From: Leptolinea sp. HRD-7
GTDB lineage: Bacteria; Chloroflexota; Anaerolineae; Anaerolineales; Anaerolineaceae
DNA: 64,000 bases
Assembly (NCBI GenBank): GCA_024363285.1
Contig: AP024710.1
Span: 744,001-808,000, forward strand
Direction: 5' to 3'
In this document: in pieces, positions 19,623 to 28,756 of the stretch
How the letters are laid out: each line of letters opens with the position of its first letter
Numbering within the stretch: position 1 is the first letter of the stretch
Notes under the pieces: model-generated
The model's input: the letters and a program-made list of their open reading frames with translations, nothing else
The model's database searches: none
What the model was told of the DNA's origin: nothing
Translations under genes and position numbers: made by a program

Positions 19623-20486
19623 ATGATCAATATGCTTTTTGTTAAACGCGTCATGACCTTTTCGTTGAAATCCATAGTTGTTGGATTGGTATTCATCATC
19701 GCGCAGATACTGGCAGGCATGATTCTGGGGTTGCTTGGTTTGATTAGAAGTGCTTCCAACCAGGGCAGCGCCATGCTCGGTTGGATGTTCCTTGCTTCCG
19801 TGGTGATGGGTTTGACACTCGGTTTGTTCGCGAAACAGGTCAATGCGCGGCTTATCGACCATGTTTTAATCTGGGGAAGCATTATTTTCCTCAACCTGGG
19901 TTCGGTAATGCTGGAGGGTGCGTATTTCGCCCCTGAACAGGTGACGATGCCTGTGCCAGTTCTGCTGGTTCAGCAATTCATTGTCGCAATTCTGACGGCT
20001 CTGGCTGTGAGCCTGCTGTTCGCGTCCCGCCCCTTCGCGGGGAAGAATATTTCAAATCCCTTTTCACAGAATGGGTTAGGATTTTTCTGGCGGTTACTGG
20101 TTTGCGCGGCCGTATATGTGGTCTGTTATTACGTGTTCGGGACGTTGAATTACGCATTGGTCACCCGGCCATATTATGAAACCCATGCCGGAGGATTGAC
20201 CGTGCCGCCCGCGTTGACCGTGCTGGTTGTTGAACTGATCCGCGCGCCGCTAATCGTACTGTCGGTAGTCCCTTTCCTGCTGTTCCATCGAACCAACCGG
20301 ACGCGGATGGCTGTAAACACCGGGTTGATATTATTCATTATCGGCGGGATAGTGCCTCTATTATTCCAGGCGGGCAGTCTGCCGGCAATTTTATTATTGG
20401 CCAGCGGAGTGGAGATTTTTCTGCAGAATTTCTCCACCGGGTTTGTCAGCGGTTGGCTGCTGGGCGGGTCTTCCAGAGAGAATTAA
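19623..20486 (+). CDS. Integral membrane protein of unknown function
   Basis: A 287-residue protein made largely of hydrophobic stretches, with about seven or eight membrane segments and short loops. No motif of a known transporter or enzyme family was recognised. It lies 33 bases after plsC on the same strand and is probably the last gene of that unit. The last codons (SSREN) fall inside the left copy of a 140-bp direct repeat, see 20472 and 22788. An alternative start at 19632 is possible. Confidence 0.6.
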   Translation: MINMLFVKRVMTFSLKSIVVGLVFIIAQILAGMILGLLGLIRSASNQGSAMLGWMFLASVVMGLTLGLFAKQVNARLIDHVLIWGSIIFLNLGSVMLEGAYFAPEQVTMPVPVLLVQQFIVAILTALAVSLLFASRPFAGKNISNPFSQNGLGFFWRLLVCAAVYVVCYYVFGTLNYALVTRPYYETHAGGLTVPPALTVLVVELIRAPLIVLSVVPFLLFHRTNRTRMAVNTGLILFIIGGIVPLLFQAGSLPAILLLASGVEIFLQNFSTGFVSGWLLGGSSREN

Positions 20487-20612
20487 TAAATCATGATTGC
20501 TCGAAAACTTGCCAGGTACTGTACCCGGCGAGTTTTGTTGGGTAAAACGCACTATGTGATGGAAGTAATTGTTGATTTCGCTTTGGTTAATGGTTCAGGC
20601 GTTTTACCCAAC
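20472..20612. repeat. Imperfect direct repeat, left copy
   Basis: Begins TCCAGAGAGAATTA at the end of the membrane-protein gene, diverges, and ends with the 76-bp palindrome at 20537-20612. A second copy with the same order of parts is at 22788-22925. The two copies enclose the gene at 20604-22592. Confidence 0.65.
20537..20612. repeat. 76-bp palindromic element, copy 1
   Basis: Terminal inverted repeats of 14 bases, GTTGGGTAAAACGC and its complement, bound a variable middle beginning ACTATG. Copies with the same design occur at 22850, 33353, 48571, 48739, 48918, 49086 and 55919. Here the right arm gives the downstream gene its final codons (QVG) and stop. Confidence 0.75.
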
Positions 20613-22592
20613 CTGCGGGTTGGCAGGTGACTTCTTCTTTAGGAAGAGTATCAGCACAATGACCAGAACGATGCCCAGTGTGATGACACACAAACACGCT
20701 ATCCCGGCGCCAACTCCCAGGATAAGACCTCCGTCACCGGTTTCTTCGGTGCTAACATCCGTTACCTTTTCGGGTTTAATAGAGTAAGGTTCCGGGGATT
20801 GGATATCCGGAAGGGATTTGATCATCGTTTCGGCACTGGCATCCAAAACCCTGCCTTTAATTGTTCCCTGCGGGCCGGTAAGTGGCGAGCCGGGTTCCAT
20901 CTCTATCATGTATTCTGTTTCTTTCGTTGCGGAATAGGTGTACACAAACGATTGGGGATCAGCAAACTCATCGGCTGTAGACCTGTAGCTGGAAAATACA
21001 TGCGCCGCGCCGTCACCTGTGCCGACGAGAATCAGTTTATAGAGCTTATCCGGCGGGTATTCCAGTTGGCTCATAACCGTTCCATCTTGCAACGGGAAGG
21101 CGGAAAAATACACTTCGGGGATTTCACGGGTGAGCAATCCATTTACCATCCCGGATTTGCGGCCCTCATCATCCATCACATACACAGCCAGCGGAGACTG
21201 CACCATGAATTTATTCCCTTTTTGAATATCATCTGCATGCCGCCGAAGGAACTCTAATTGGTCGGTCGATTCCATTTTGTCATACTTGTCGCGGACATTC
21301 TTAGGCAGATTCTTAATGTACTTCTGCTGTTCCGGTGTCAGTTTGGTTCCTTTTGGATTCACATACCGCCCGCCATGCGTCGGGTAATTTGGCGCGTACA
21401 CGTTACTTGGACCAATCCCTCCATAACTTTTGAACTGGCTCCACATCTTCGCCCATTTTTGAATAGTATAAACCTCGGGTTTCTGATTCATCCATGGATC
21501 GAGGACAAGTCCGGCAGATAACCAGTCTTTACCGGTTGGATAGATCACTACCGCCTGGTGACCGCCAAACCAGGCTTGAATGGGGCCAAAATCATAATCA
21601 TCCAGCAATCCGGCCACACAGGGGTCAGTGTCAAATTTGATCTCTTCCAATAATTTCAAGACCTCGCCCTGATAACCGCCGCACCGGAATACGGCCAGAT
21701 GACCATAACCCGGAAGCACGCTCATCGCGTTATTTTTAGCGCCGGAACTGTAAACGCCTACCTTGATTTTTTTATAATAGCGATTAAGTATCTCCTGTAA
21801 TTTTTGTTGCGGGGTTCCATTATATGGAGGCTGACATTTTGTGACAGTAGTTCCGGTAATCTGTACAGATGGTTCCTTTGGCGGAGCGACAGGGGGATTA
21901 TTCTCCACATCCGATTCGGTCTCCTGAATGACCCAACGGTATTTAAAATATTTGTATACCTTTACTATTCCCCCGGCTACAAAGCAGCTCATTTCCAACA
22001 CCCGAACCTCGCCGGCTTTTTTGCCGACGGGCACCAACCACTTTCCACTTTTTGTTTTTGGAGCATCATCCACGATATCAGCGGTTGTGGTTTTTTCCTG
22101 GAATGATTCCACGTAAAGAATATTCTGGTTGGTCGAATTATCATCAAAATTTTGAAATCGCAGAGACGCTTTGTGCACATCCTTAACAGTACCGGGTCCA
22201 ACCATAGAAGCCTGAACACCCAGGGTTAGAGGAATGGCGTCACCGGGATTTAACAGTTTATGCTTTTCCAGATCATACCCACTCAGGCTGCACGTCGCCT
22301 GTTCTGTTATGAAAATGCCGGGTTCGACGTCTTTTTTAAACTGGATATTCCGTTCTTCGTATGTCGCGCCAATGCTGTAATCAGACGGAAAGAATGGCGT
22401 ATACCGGGCTTTTAATCCCCGATAGTTATCCCTGATCCAGTTATGTGCGGTTTCTTCGTCAAACAGATCCCAGTATCCCTGAGATTCATCTTGAATTGGT
22501 GGAACGGCGGGGGCAAATGAAACCAGCGAAAGAATCAATACACCCACCAACAAAATTTGGAACCATCTGCGGAAATCTATAAAAATTTTCAT
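20604..22592 (-). CDS. Membrane-anchored surface protein with transglutaminase-like centre
   Basis: A 662-residue protein with an N-terminal signal (FQILLVGVLILSLVSFAPA) and, near residues 620-650, a membrane segment followed by KKK, so it should be anchored outside the cell by its C-terminus. In the middle Cys (FRCGGYQGEV), His (GGHQAVVIYP) and Asp (VLDPWMN) occur in the order and spacing of a transglutaminase/papain-like catalytic triad. Whether it cross-links, cleaves or is inactive cannot be told. The ATG at 22592 precedes the signal; an in-frame GTG at 22610 is possible. Flanked by direct repeats. Confidence 0.55.
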   Translation of the reverse strand: MKIFIDFRRWFQILLVGVLILSLVSFAPAVPPIQDESQGYWDLFDEETAHNWIRDNYRGLKARYTPFFPSDYSIGATYEERNIQFKKDVEPGIFITEQATCSLSGYDLEKHKLLNPGDAIPLTLGVQASMVGPGTVKDVHKASLRFQNFDDNSTNQNILYVESFQEKTTTADIVDDAPKTKSGKWLVPVGKKAGEVRVLEMSCFVAGGIVKVYKYFKYRWVIQETESDVENNPPVAPPKEPSVQITGTTVTKCQPPYNGTPQQKLQEILNRYYKKIKVGVYSSGAKNNAMSVLPGYGHLAVFRCGGYQGEVLKLLEEIKFDTDPCVAGLLDDYDFGPIQAWFGGHQAVVIYPTGKDWLSAGLVLDPWMNQKPEVYTIQKWAKMWSQFKSYGGIGPSNVYAPNYPTHGGRYVNPKGTKLTPEQQKYIKNLPKNVRDKYDKMESTDQLEFLRRHADDIQKGNKFMVQSPLAVYVMDDEGRKSGMVNGLLTREIPEVYFSAFPLQDGTVMSQLEYPPDKLYKLILVGTGDGAAHVFSSYRSTADEFADPQSFVYTYSATKETEYMIEMEPGSPLTGPQGTIKGRVLDASAETMIKSLPDIQSPEPYSIKPEKVTDVSTEETGDGGLILGVGAGIACLCVITLGIVLVIVLILFLKKKSPANPQVG

Positions 22593-22849
22593 AGCCGTTT
22601 CACATTCCACAGGAATGTTGATAACGGGTCATAAAGCTGTGAATGTGATGTTATAAAATCATTTTACAAAACCACCAATAGATATCAAGTGGGGAAATCT
22701 GATTCTTGCCAAACCCGGTTTGAGGGAGCGAACCATTTGTTGCGGAATTTGCCGAGGGGTTTATAGGCAGGTGGGTACTGAGGGGTTTCCAGAGAGAATT
22801 AGTAAGTCATATTACTTTGAATTGCCATATATTTTGTCCGGCAGGCCAT
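22593..22849. other. Intergenic region upstream of the surface-protein gene
   Basis: About 260 bases without a gene. It holds the right copy of the direct repeat from 22788 onward. No clear promoter was found. Confidence 0.4.
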
Positions 22850-22925
22850 GTTGGGTAAAACGCACTATGCGATTGGGGTGATTCTTGGTTTTAGTGGGGG
22901 TAATGAATTGAGCGTTTTACCCAAC
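22788..22925. repeat. Imperfect direct repeat, right copy
   Basis: Starts TCCAGAGAGAATTAGTAA, a diverged copy of the 3' end of the membrane-protein gene at 20472, with a 62-base lead into a 76-bp palindrome. The same part in the left copy is 65 bases long. Confidence 0.65.
22850..22925. repeat. 76-bp palindromic element, copy 2
   Basis: Same 14-base ends and exact length as copy 1; the middle starts ACTATGCGAT against ACTATGTGAT. Its right arm supplies the last codons (QVG) and stop of nrdG. Confidence 0.75.
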
Positions 22926-23423
22926 CTGCAAAATCCATTCAATAATCTGATTTCGTTGCAGGCTGGATTTGACGTCGATCATGCGCTGATTGGCTGAACC
23001 GCGAAAGACCAGCCCGGATACGCGTTCCGCCTGTTTGAACGGGCCGTCGACCAGAACATCACATTCGCGTAACAGGGCCATACGTAAAGGGTCATTTTCT
23101 TTAAGTAGGTGTTCCCACAGGAAGCCGGTATAGGCCCATACATCCTTGCCGCGCGCGTGGAAGTCCTTTGCCAGTTCCAGGGCAGCTTCAGGCTGAAGGA
23201 AAGGTTCACCGCCGCTCAGGGTGATGCCCGAGATCATCGGGTTGTCGCGCAGCAGGTCAAACACGTCTGCCAGCTCATATTCCGTCCCGCCCTCCCGGTC
23301 CCAGGTTTGAGGGTTATGGCAGCCGGGGCAGTGATGCTCACAGCCTTGAAAGAACACAGTGATTCGCATCCCCGGTCCATCAGTGACGCTTTCCCGGGAC
23401 AGGCCGGCCAACCTTACCCGCAT
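22917..23423 (-). CDS. nrdG: Anaerobic ribonucleotide reductase activating protein
   Basis: A 168-residue radical SAM enzyme that makes the glycyl radical on NrdD. The cluster motif CEHHCPGC (CX3CX2C) follows GPGMRITVFFQG near residue 28, and TLSGGEP binds SAM. The ATG at 23423 lies four bases after the nrdD stop, so the longer reading frame upstream is not used. The last residues and the stop codon come from the palindromic element at 22850, showing that the repeat inserted at the gene end. Confidence 0.93.
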   Translation of the reverse strand: MRVRLAGLSRESVTDGPGMRITVFFQGCEHHCPGCHNPQTWDREGGTEYELADVFDLLRDNPMISGITLSGGEPFLQPEAALELAKDFHARGKDVWAYTGFLWEHLLKENDPLRMALLRECDVLVDGPFKQAERVSGLVFRGSANQRMIDVKSSLQRNQIIEWILQVG

Positions 23424-23427
23424 TGGC

Positions 23428-25512
23428 TTAATGCAAGTGCGAATGGCGGTCGTGAAGTTCAGCCTGCTTGGCAGCATTGAAGCGGTCCACAGTGGACAGA
23501 TACCCGGTGATGCGGCGGATGCGGCGGATATCACCGCAACCACACTTCGGACATTCGTTATCGATCAATCCGCTGAAACCGCACAGGCGGCATTCATCGA
23601 TCGGGAAGTTGATACCGCCGTAGCCAACACCCAATTGACCCATGGTGCGCACAATGGTCTCAAAGGCGCTCAGATTATTCACCGGAGGCGCGTCCAGTTC
23701 CACATAACTGATATGACCGGCGTTGGTCAGTTCATGGTATGGTGCTTCGATGGACATCTTCTCATAAGCGGAAATATCGCTGCTGACCGGTACATGGAAA
23801 CTGTTGGTGTAGTAATCCTTATCGGTAATCCCGGGGATGACACCGTACACTTTGCGGTCTATCTTCAGGAAGCGGCCGGAAAGGCCTTCGGCTGGGGTAG
23901 CCAACAGTGTGAAGTTCATGTCATATTGATCAGCAAAGTAATCTGTCAACTGGCGCATAAAGCCAACGATTTCCAACCCGAGCTGACGGGAAGCCTGTGA
24001 CTGCGCGTGGTTTGACCCGGTGAGGATGGTCAATGTTTCTGCCAGACCGATGAAACCGATAGATAACGTTCCATGCCGCGCGGCTTCGGCGATGTCATCA
24101 TTGGGCTGCAAATGGTCCGAGTCAACATACAGGCCCTGCCCCATCAGGAAGGGCATATCCTTCACCTTCAGGTGTGATTGGATCTGATAACGGTGCATCA
24201 ACTGGCGGGCAACCAGAGTAAGGGTTTCTTCGAGTAATCCGTAAAACGCAGTGACATCACCAGAAGCGCGCAAAGCTAACCGCGGGAGGTTTATCGAGGT
24301 GAATGAAAGGTTTCCGCGTCCGTCACTGATGGCTTTACCATGGCGATCGGCGATAACGCGGGTGCGGCAGCCCATGTAAGCCACTTCGCAACCGAATGGT
24401 TTGTTGTGCGGCGCGTCCATGAAAGAGAAGGTGGGATTCATGCGGGTAGCCGCCGTGCGAATGGCCAGTTGAAACAGGTCGTAGTTCGGATCACCCGGAT
24501 TGAGGTTGATGCCAGCCTTCACGCGGAAAATAATGTTGGGGAAGATGGGGGTCTCACCGCGGCCAAGACCTTTTTCATAGGCCAGCAGCAAATTGCGGGT
24601 GACCGCGCGCCCGGCTTCACTGGTTTCGCAGCCCAGATTGATGGAACTAAACGGCACCTGTGCTCCGGCGCGGCTGTGCATGGAATTTAAGTTATAGACC
24701 AACCCTTCCATGGCCTGGTAGATCTCATTCTCTTCCGCGTCAGCCACAAATTCAGCCATATCACGGTCAAAGAAGGCAAAAGACTGGCCGCCATGCATAT
24801 CGTTCTGCGAGCTTTGCAAAATGATGGCTGCCTGGGCAGCGGCAGAACCCGGCCGGCGGGGCGGGCGGATGTAGCCGTGTCCGGTGTCAAATCCGGTATG
24901 CAGAAGTCGCCCGAGCGGGATCTGCACGCAGGTCAGGGTTTTGGCATAAAAATCCAGGTCATGGATATGGATATCACCGTTGATATGCGCCTGTGCCATG
25001 TCTTCGGGAATCAGGCGGGAAAGGTAATACTGCCGACTGGCGGCAGAAGCGATCTGCAGCATCTTGGCAGACGGAGAATTGCCCACGTTGGCATTTTCGC
25101 GGTTGGTCTCCACCAGGGTTTCCGCCACAGCATCCATTAGTTCGGATTTTCCCTCGCGGATGCGCGTGCGGCGGTCACGATAAAGAATGTAAGCTTTGGC
25201 TGTCTTCGCATGACCGTTCTCTATCAGCACTTTTTCAACGGCATCTTGCACTTCTTCCACGGAAGGAATAAGGATGTTCTTCTGGTGGAGGTAATCCACC
25301 ACGCGATCCGCCAGATAGCGGGCCGTGCGGATATCATGGCCGCCTACCGCTTCGGCGGCTTTATAGATCGCCATGGCGATCTTATCAATATCAAAATCAT
25401 CCACACGTCCATCCCGTTTCTGGATGGACGAAAAAACACGCTCAAGGGACGGTTGTTTAATCTCCGATTGGGCAATTTCAACTGGAATTAATTGAGACGG
25501 ATTCATATCCAT
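23428..25512 (-). CDS. nrdD: Anaerobic ribonucleoside-triphosphate reductase (class III)
   Basis: Reduces ribonucleotides to deoxyribonucleotides without oxygen. The 694 residues start with an ATP-cone (KRDGRVDDFDIDKIAMAIYKAA from residue 33), then the ten-stranded barrel. Near the end are zinc cysteines (CRLCG and CPKCGCG) and the radical glycine in RITGY. The start has GAGGGAAG upstream. nrdG follows after four bases. A cobalamin riboswitch precedes it, so this B12-independent enzyme is probably shut off when B12 is available, implying a B12-dependent class II reductase elsewhere. Confidence 0.95.
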   Translation of the reverse strand: MDMNPSQLIPVEIAQSEIKQPSLERVFSSIQKRDGRVDDFDIDKIAMAIYKAAEAVGGHDIRTARYLADRVVDYLHQKNILIPSVEEVQDAVEKVLIENGHAKTAKAYILYRDRRTRIREGKSELMDAVAETLVETNRENANVGNSPSAKMLQIASAASRQYYLSRLIPEDMAQAHINGDIHIHDLDFYAKTLTCVQIPLGRLLHTGFDTGHGYIRPPRRPGSAAAQAAIILQSSQNDMHGGQSFAFFDRDMAEFVADAEENEIYQAMEGLVYNLNSMHSRAGAQVPFSSINLGCETSEAGRAVTRNLLLAYEKGLGRGETPIFPNIIFRVKAGINLNPGDPNYDLFQLAIRTAATRMNPTFSFMDAPHNKPFGCEVAYMGCRTRVIADRHGKAISDGRGNLSFTSINLPRLALRASGDVTAFYGLLEETLTLVARQLMHRYQIQSHLKVKDMPFLMGQGLYVDSDHLQPNDDIAEAARHGTLSIGFIGLAETLTILTGSNHAQSQASRQLGLEIVGFMRQLTDYFADQYDMNFTLLATPAEGLSGRFLKIDRKVYGVIPGITDKDYYTNSFHVPVSSDISAYEKMSIEAPYHELTNAGHISYVELDAPPVNNLSAFETIVRTMGQLGVGYGGINFPIDECRLCGFSGLIDNECPKCGCGDIRRIRRITGYLSTVDRFNAAKQAELHDRHSHLH

Positions 25513-25729
25513 ATTCTTCCCTCGTCCTTGATACGTGAATTTGGTGAAACCAGGTAACGTATGAAATTATCTGTTAAGGATCTGTGACGTGCTCACAGAC
25601 AGAGTTACAAGTTTTGCGCCAGCTTTTTTTACACACAAACCCTTATGCAGTATTTCCCCCACGGTTCTTGAGATTGGCTATACCACTATCACTATAGTCA
25701 ATATGGGGATTCAAAACTCGCTCCAGATT
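25513..25729. other. Region between the riboswitch and nrdD
   Basis: About 215 bases, the expression platform and leader. A CTGTGA/TCACAG hairpin lies near 25582-25600 without a T run, so control may be at translation. Nothing else is seen. Confidence 0.35.
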
Positions 25730-25931
25730 GTTGTATTCAGCTCACCCTGTTAAGGATGGCCGCCAACGAAAAGGAACTATCATCGTCCCATCGTTCTCAT
25801 GCCAACCCTTTTACGCGAAGGGTGTTTTATTTGTGGACAGGCATCCGGACTATTACCGTTGCGCGACAGTGCCGGAGTTACACCGGCTTCCCCTGATCTT
25901 TCAACCGCCTACGAATGATCGGTTCCACAAC
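25730..25931 (-). ncRNA. Cobalamin riboswitch of nrdDG
   Basis: Read on the minus strand, the conserved core GGGGAAGCCGGTGTAACTCC, then GCACTGTCGCGCAACGGT, then the B12-box-like AGTCCGGATGCCTGTCC occur in the right order. The outer ends GTTGT and ACAAC can pair as P1. A TATAAT box at 25941-25946 would start the transcript just before the aptamer. It lies 218 bases upstream of nrdD. Such elements are known to repress B12-independent isozymes. Confidence 0.88.
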
Positions 25932-26056
25932 GCTTTAAAAATTATAGCTATTATCATTGTGGATAACCGGACGGACGGGTTAAAGTTTTCGATTTATTAA
26001 GTTTTCTCATCTGGCATAAAAAATGCCCCCAGATGTGGAATCACATAGAACAAAAT

Positions 26057-26092
26057 CCTCACCCACCCCTATTTACAGGGGGTCAGGTGAGG
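26057..26092 (-). terminator. Terminator of the two-component operon
   Basis: CCTCACC and CCCCT arms pair with GGTGAGG and AGGGG around a short loop; ATTTTGTT follows on the minus strand. It is 30 bases after the kinase stop. Confidence 0.65.
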
Positions 26093-26121
26093 AGTCTACT
26101 CGAATAATTTTCGACGGTGCG

Positions 26122-27540
26122 TCAGAAACGCATTTTAAACACGGAACCCTTACCAACTTCCGATTCAGCCCACACCGTGCCGCCCTGACTTTCCACCAGT
26201 GCCTTGACGATCGCCAGCCCCAGCCCGGACTCGCCTTCATCGGTGTGACGAGATTTATCCGCCCGGTGAAAGCGGTCAAAGATCAGCGGCAGGTCTTTGG
26301 CAGCGATACCGCAGCCGTTATCTTCCACGCTCAGCTCCACCTTGCCATTAACCAGGCGGCCGCCCAGCACGATCTGACCGTTTTCCGGTGTGTAACGCAG
26401 GGCATTGGTGATCAGGTTATCGAGCACCTGCATCATTCGGGCTTCATCGACATAAATTGTGGGCAAATCATCCGCCGCGTCGACGCGTAAGTTTACCGAA
26501 TGGCGTTCGGCATGATGCTGGAATAAAGCCGCGGCTTGATCCAGCAGATTCTTCGGCTGGATTTCCTGCGGTTGAAGCGAAAGCTCACCGGCATCCGCCT
26601 GCGAAAGCATGCGCAGGTCACCCACCAGGTTTTGCAGGCGCGCAATTTCCTTATAAATCATCTCAAATCGTTCAGGGGTGGGCTGCAGCACACCATCCTG
26701 CATCGATTCGATATATCCGGCGATGACCGTCAACGGGGTGCGAAGGTCATGAGCGATATCGGCTGTCATCTGCCGACGTAAGGCATTGACCCGCGCCACC
26801 TCGCGGCTCATCTGATTGAAAGCTTCCGCCAGTTGCCCGATCTCATCTTTTGACGTAACCTTCACTTCCTGTTCAAGCTGGCCTTTAGCGATTTTTTCAG
26901 AAGCTTTCGTAAGGTCTCGCAGAGGAAGCGTTAATTTTCTGGCCAGTACCGTGCCAATTACTACAGCCACTAACAGACCAGTGAAAATGGAGATCAATAA
27001 AGCCTGATTGGTGCGCTCAAGAAAAAGGGCTTCCTCGGGACTGAAGCGTGAAATATGTCGGGCGGTCAAGATGGTGCCAACTTCTTTTCCATTAACTTCA
27101 ATCACCGTTTTTTGGGAGAACGTTTCTGGCGGTAAATGGGAACCCACCAGGTAATCCGGGTCAACAGAAACGAGGATATTACCCTCCATATCCGCCAGCC
27201 CGAAGAGGTTGCGATGGAATTTTTCGACAAATGGTTTTTCTTCCAGAGGGTTGGGTGCCGGAACCGGTTCGCGGGTTGGTGACGGGGGATTGGGGGTGGG
27301 AATCGTTTGCCGCTGCATATCATCCCAGCTTTCTTCCACACCATCCCAAGAACCATGAAGGGTATAGTAGTTAATTAATGACTGAACCATGCTGCTGCGC
27401 TGCTGGTCGACAAGGAATTGCGCCAGACTGTCAGTAGTAGTAAAGCGCACAAAGATCGCCGCAATGGCGGTGGCAGAAAAAGCCACACCAATGAAGCTGA
27501 GAATCAATTTGAAATAAAGAGATTTGCGTGAAAATTTCAT
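26122..27540 (-). CDS. Sensor histidine kinase
   Basis: A 472-residue membrane kinase. Order: N-terminal membrane segment (about 10-30), an extracytoplasmic loop rich in Pro (residues 80-100), second membrane segment (about 180-200), HAMP, the phosphorylated His in DIAHDLRTPLT, and the ATPase boxes NLITNALRYTP, DNGCGI and GLGLAIV. The start overlaps the regulator stop by 4 bases. All catalytic motifs are present. The signal is unknown; the large outer loop suggests an external one. Confidence 0.92.
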   Translation of the reverse strand: MKFSRKSLYFKLILSFIGVAFSATAIAAIFVRFTTTDSLAQFLVDQQRSSMVQSLINYYTLHGSWDGVEESWDDMQRQTIPTPNPPSPTREPVPAPNPLEEKPFVEKFHRNLFGLADMEGNILVSVDPDYLVGSHLPPETFSQKTVIEVNGKEVGTILTARHISRFSPEEALFLERTNQALLISIFTGLLVAVVIGTVLARKLTLPLRDLTKASEKIAKGQLEQEVKVTSKDEIGQLAEAFNQMSREVARVNALRRQMTADIAHDLRTPLTVIAGYIESMQDGVLQPTPERFEMIYKEIARLQNLVGDLRMLSQADAGELSLQPQEIQPKNLLDQAAALFQHHAERHSVNLRVDAADDLPTIYVDEARMMQVLDNLITNALRYTPENGQIVLGGRLVNGKVELSVEDNGCGIAAKDLPLIFDRFHRADKSRHTDEGESGLGLAIVKALVESQGGTVWAESEVGKGSVFKMRF

Positions 27541-28223
27541 TCTGATTTTATAAACCGATACCCTACACCAAATACGGTATCAATATAGGTAGGATTAGCC
27601 GGATCTGGCTCGATCTTGGTGCGCAGGTTCCGGATGTGCACATTCAGTGTGCTGTCAAGGCCGGCAAAGCCGCTGTCTACCAAATGGTCTATCAGTTCCG
27701 AGCGTGAGAAAACTCGCCCCGGAGAGCGCATCATGGTACGCAAGAGATCGAACTCGATAGGTGTAAGCGAAACAGGATTGTTTTTTAACGTAATCGAATG
27801 GGTTCGTTCATCCAGCACCAGGTCACCTTCACGGTAGAGGTTGAACTTTTCCGGCGCTTCATCTTTGCGCCTGAGCACGGCGTGGATGCGGGCAACCAAT
27901 TCGCGCATGCGGAAGGGTTTGATCACATAATCATCGGCGCCCAGTTCAAGGCCAACCACAGCGTCTGTCTCTTCTTCACGCGCGGTGATAATGATCACCG
28001 GTGTCTGGCGTTCCTGACGGTATTGACGAAGGAAATCATAACCATCCATGCGCGGCATCATGATATCCAGTAGAATAAGGTCGGGTTCCTCGTGCCGCGC
28101 GGTATAAATGGCACTTTGTCCATCCGTTGCCGTGATCACTTTAAAACCCTGCTCCGTCAGGTAATCATGAAGTAATTGCCGAACACTGGCTTGATCGTCA
28201 ACCACCAGAATTTTGTTTGACAT
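27537..28223 (-). CDS. OmpR-family response regulator
   Basis: A 228-residue partner of the kinase at 26122. The receiver holds Asp9-Asp10, phospho-acceptor Asp53 (LILLDIMMP) and the Lys in VIKPF; the winged helix follows (LTPIEFDLLRTMM and GVGYRF). I chose the ATG at 28223, preceded by GGAGAG, over an ATG 12 bases earlier. Unlike the regulator at 10115, this receiver is complete. Confidence 0.93.
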   Translation of the reverse strand: MSNKILVVDDQASVRQLLHDYLTEQGFKVITATDGQSAIYTARHEEPDLILLDIMMPRMDGYDFLRQYRQERQTPVIIITAREEETDAVVGLELGADDYVIKPFRMRELVARIHAVLRRKDEAPEKFNLYREGDLVLDERTHSITLKNNPVSLTPIEFDLLRTMMRSPGRVFSRSELIDHLVDSGFAGLDSTLNVHIRNLRTKIEPDPANPTYIDTVFGVGYRFIKSE

Positions 28224-28432
28224 AATTCTCTCCAAACCGGTATACCATATCTCTGGTGTCTACATTATCACGTATTTGTATAGATTTTATTTAGATTGAT
28301 TGCAGAATCTGTTTACATTTTATTAAGAAACTCATGAGTATTAAATCAAACCGCTCTTTTCCTGCCAGATAACCGAACTCGATTATCTACAATGAAAGTA
28401 CAGACCGGTAGTATCACTACCGATCAAAAAAA

Positions 28433-28756
28433 CTATTGTTCACTCCCTCTTGTTTCACGCACCTCATAGTGTTGTGAGCGGTCGTCAAAGCGTTTTAATA
28501 CAGCCCGTGCTTTGGGAGGAACAACGGCGGCTTCATAATCGTCGCCGGCAAACGCGCGGACAGAATCGATCGAATCAAACCACATCACGGTAATGAATTC
28601 CACCTCACCGGCCACGTCACGCCGAAACAACTGGATACCCTTATATCCCTCTATGTGACGGTCATCAATCCCGGTAAAAATCTCTTCTTTTAATAGATTT
28701 TCATACACATCGGCATTATCGGGGGTGGTGTACCCATGCCATACACGGCTGATCAC
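28433..28756 (-). CDS. Small antibiotic-biosynthesis-monooxygenase (ABM) type protein
   Basis: A 107-residue ferredoxin-like fold protein of the ABM/DABB superfamily, judged from size and the pattern RVWHGYTTPDNADVYENLL, GYKGIQLFRR, EFITVMWFDSIDSVRAF. Members are small oxygenases, heme-degrading or of unknown role. It overlaps the TPR gene by 4 bases and ends the decarboxylase operon. Function is unassigned. Confidence 0.65.
   Translation of the reverse strand: MISRVWHGYTTPDNADVYENLLKEEIFTGIDDRHIEGYKGIQLFRRDVAGEVEFITVMWFDSIDSVRAFAGDDYEAAVVPPKARAVLKRFDDRSQHYEVRETRGSEQ

Noticed and set aside
25681..25700. NrdR box upstream of nrdD
   Set aside because: ACTAT-N4-ATAGT resembles the box but has the wrong spacing and no second copy 31-32 bases away.
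28404..28432. Terminator after the ABM gene
   Set aside because: CGGTAGT/ACTACCG forms a hairpin, but the T run precedes it on the minus strand, so it is not a normal terminator.
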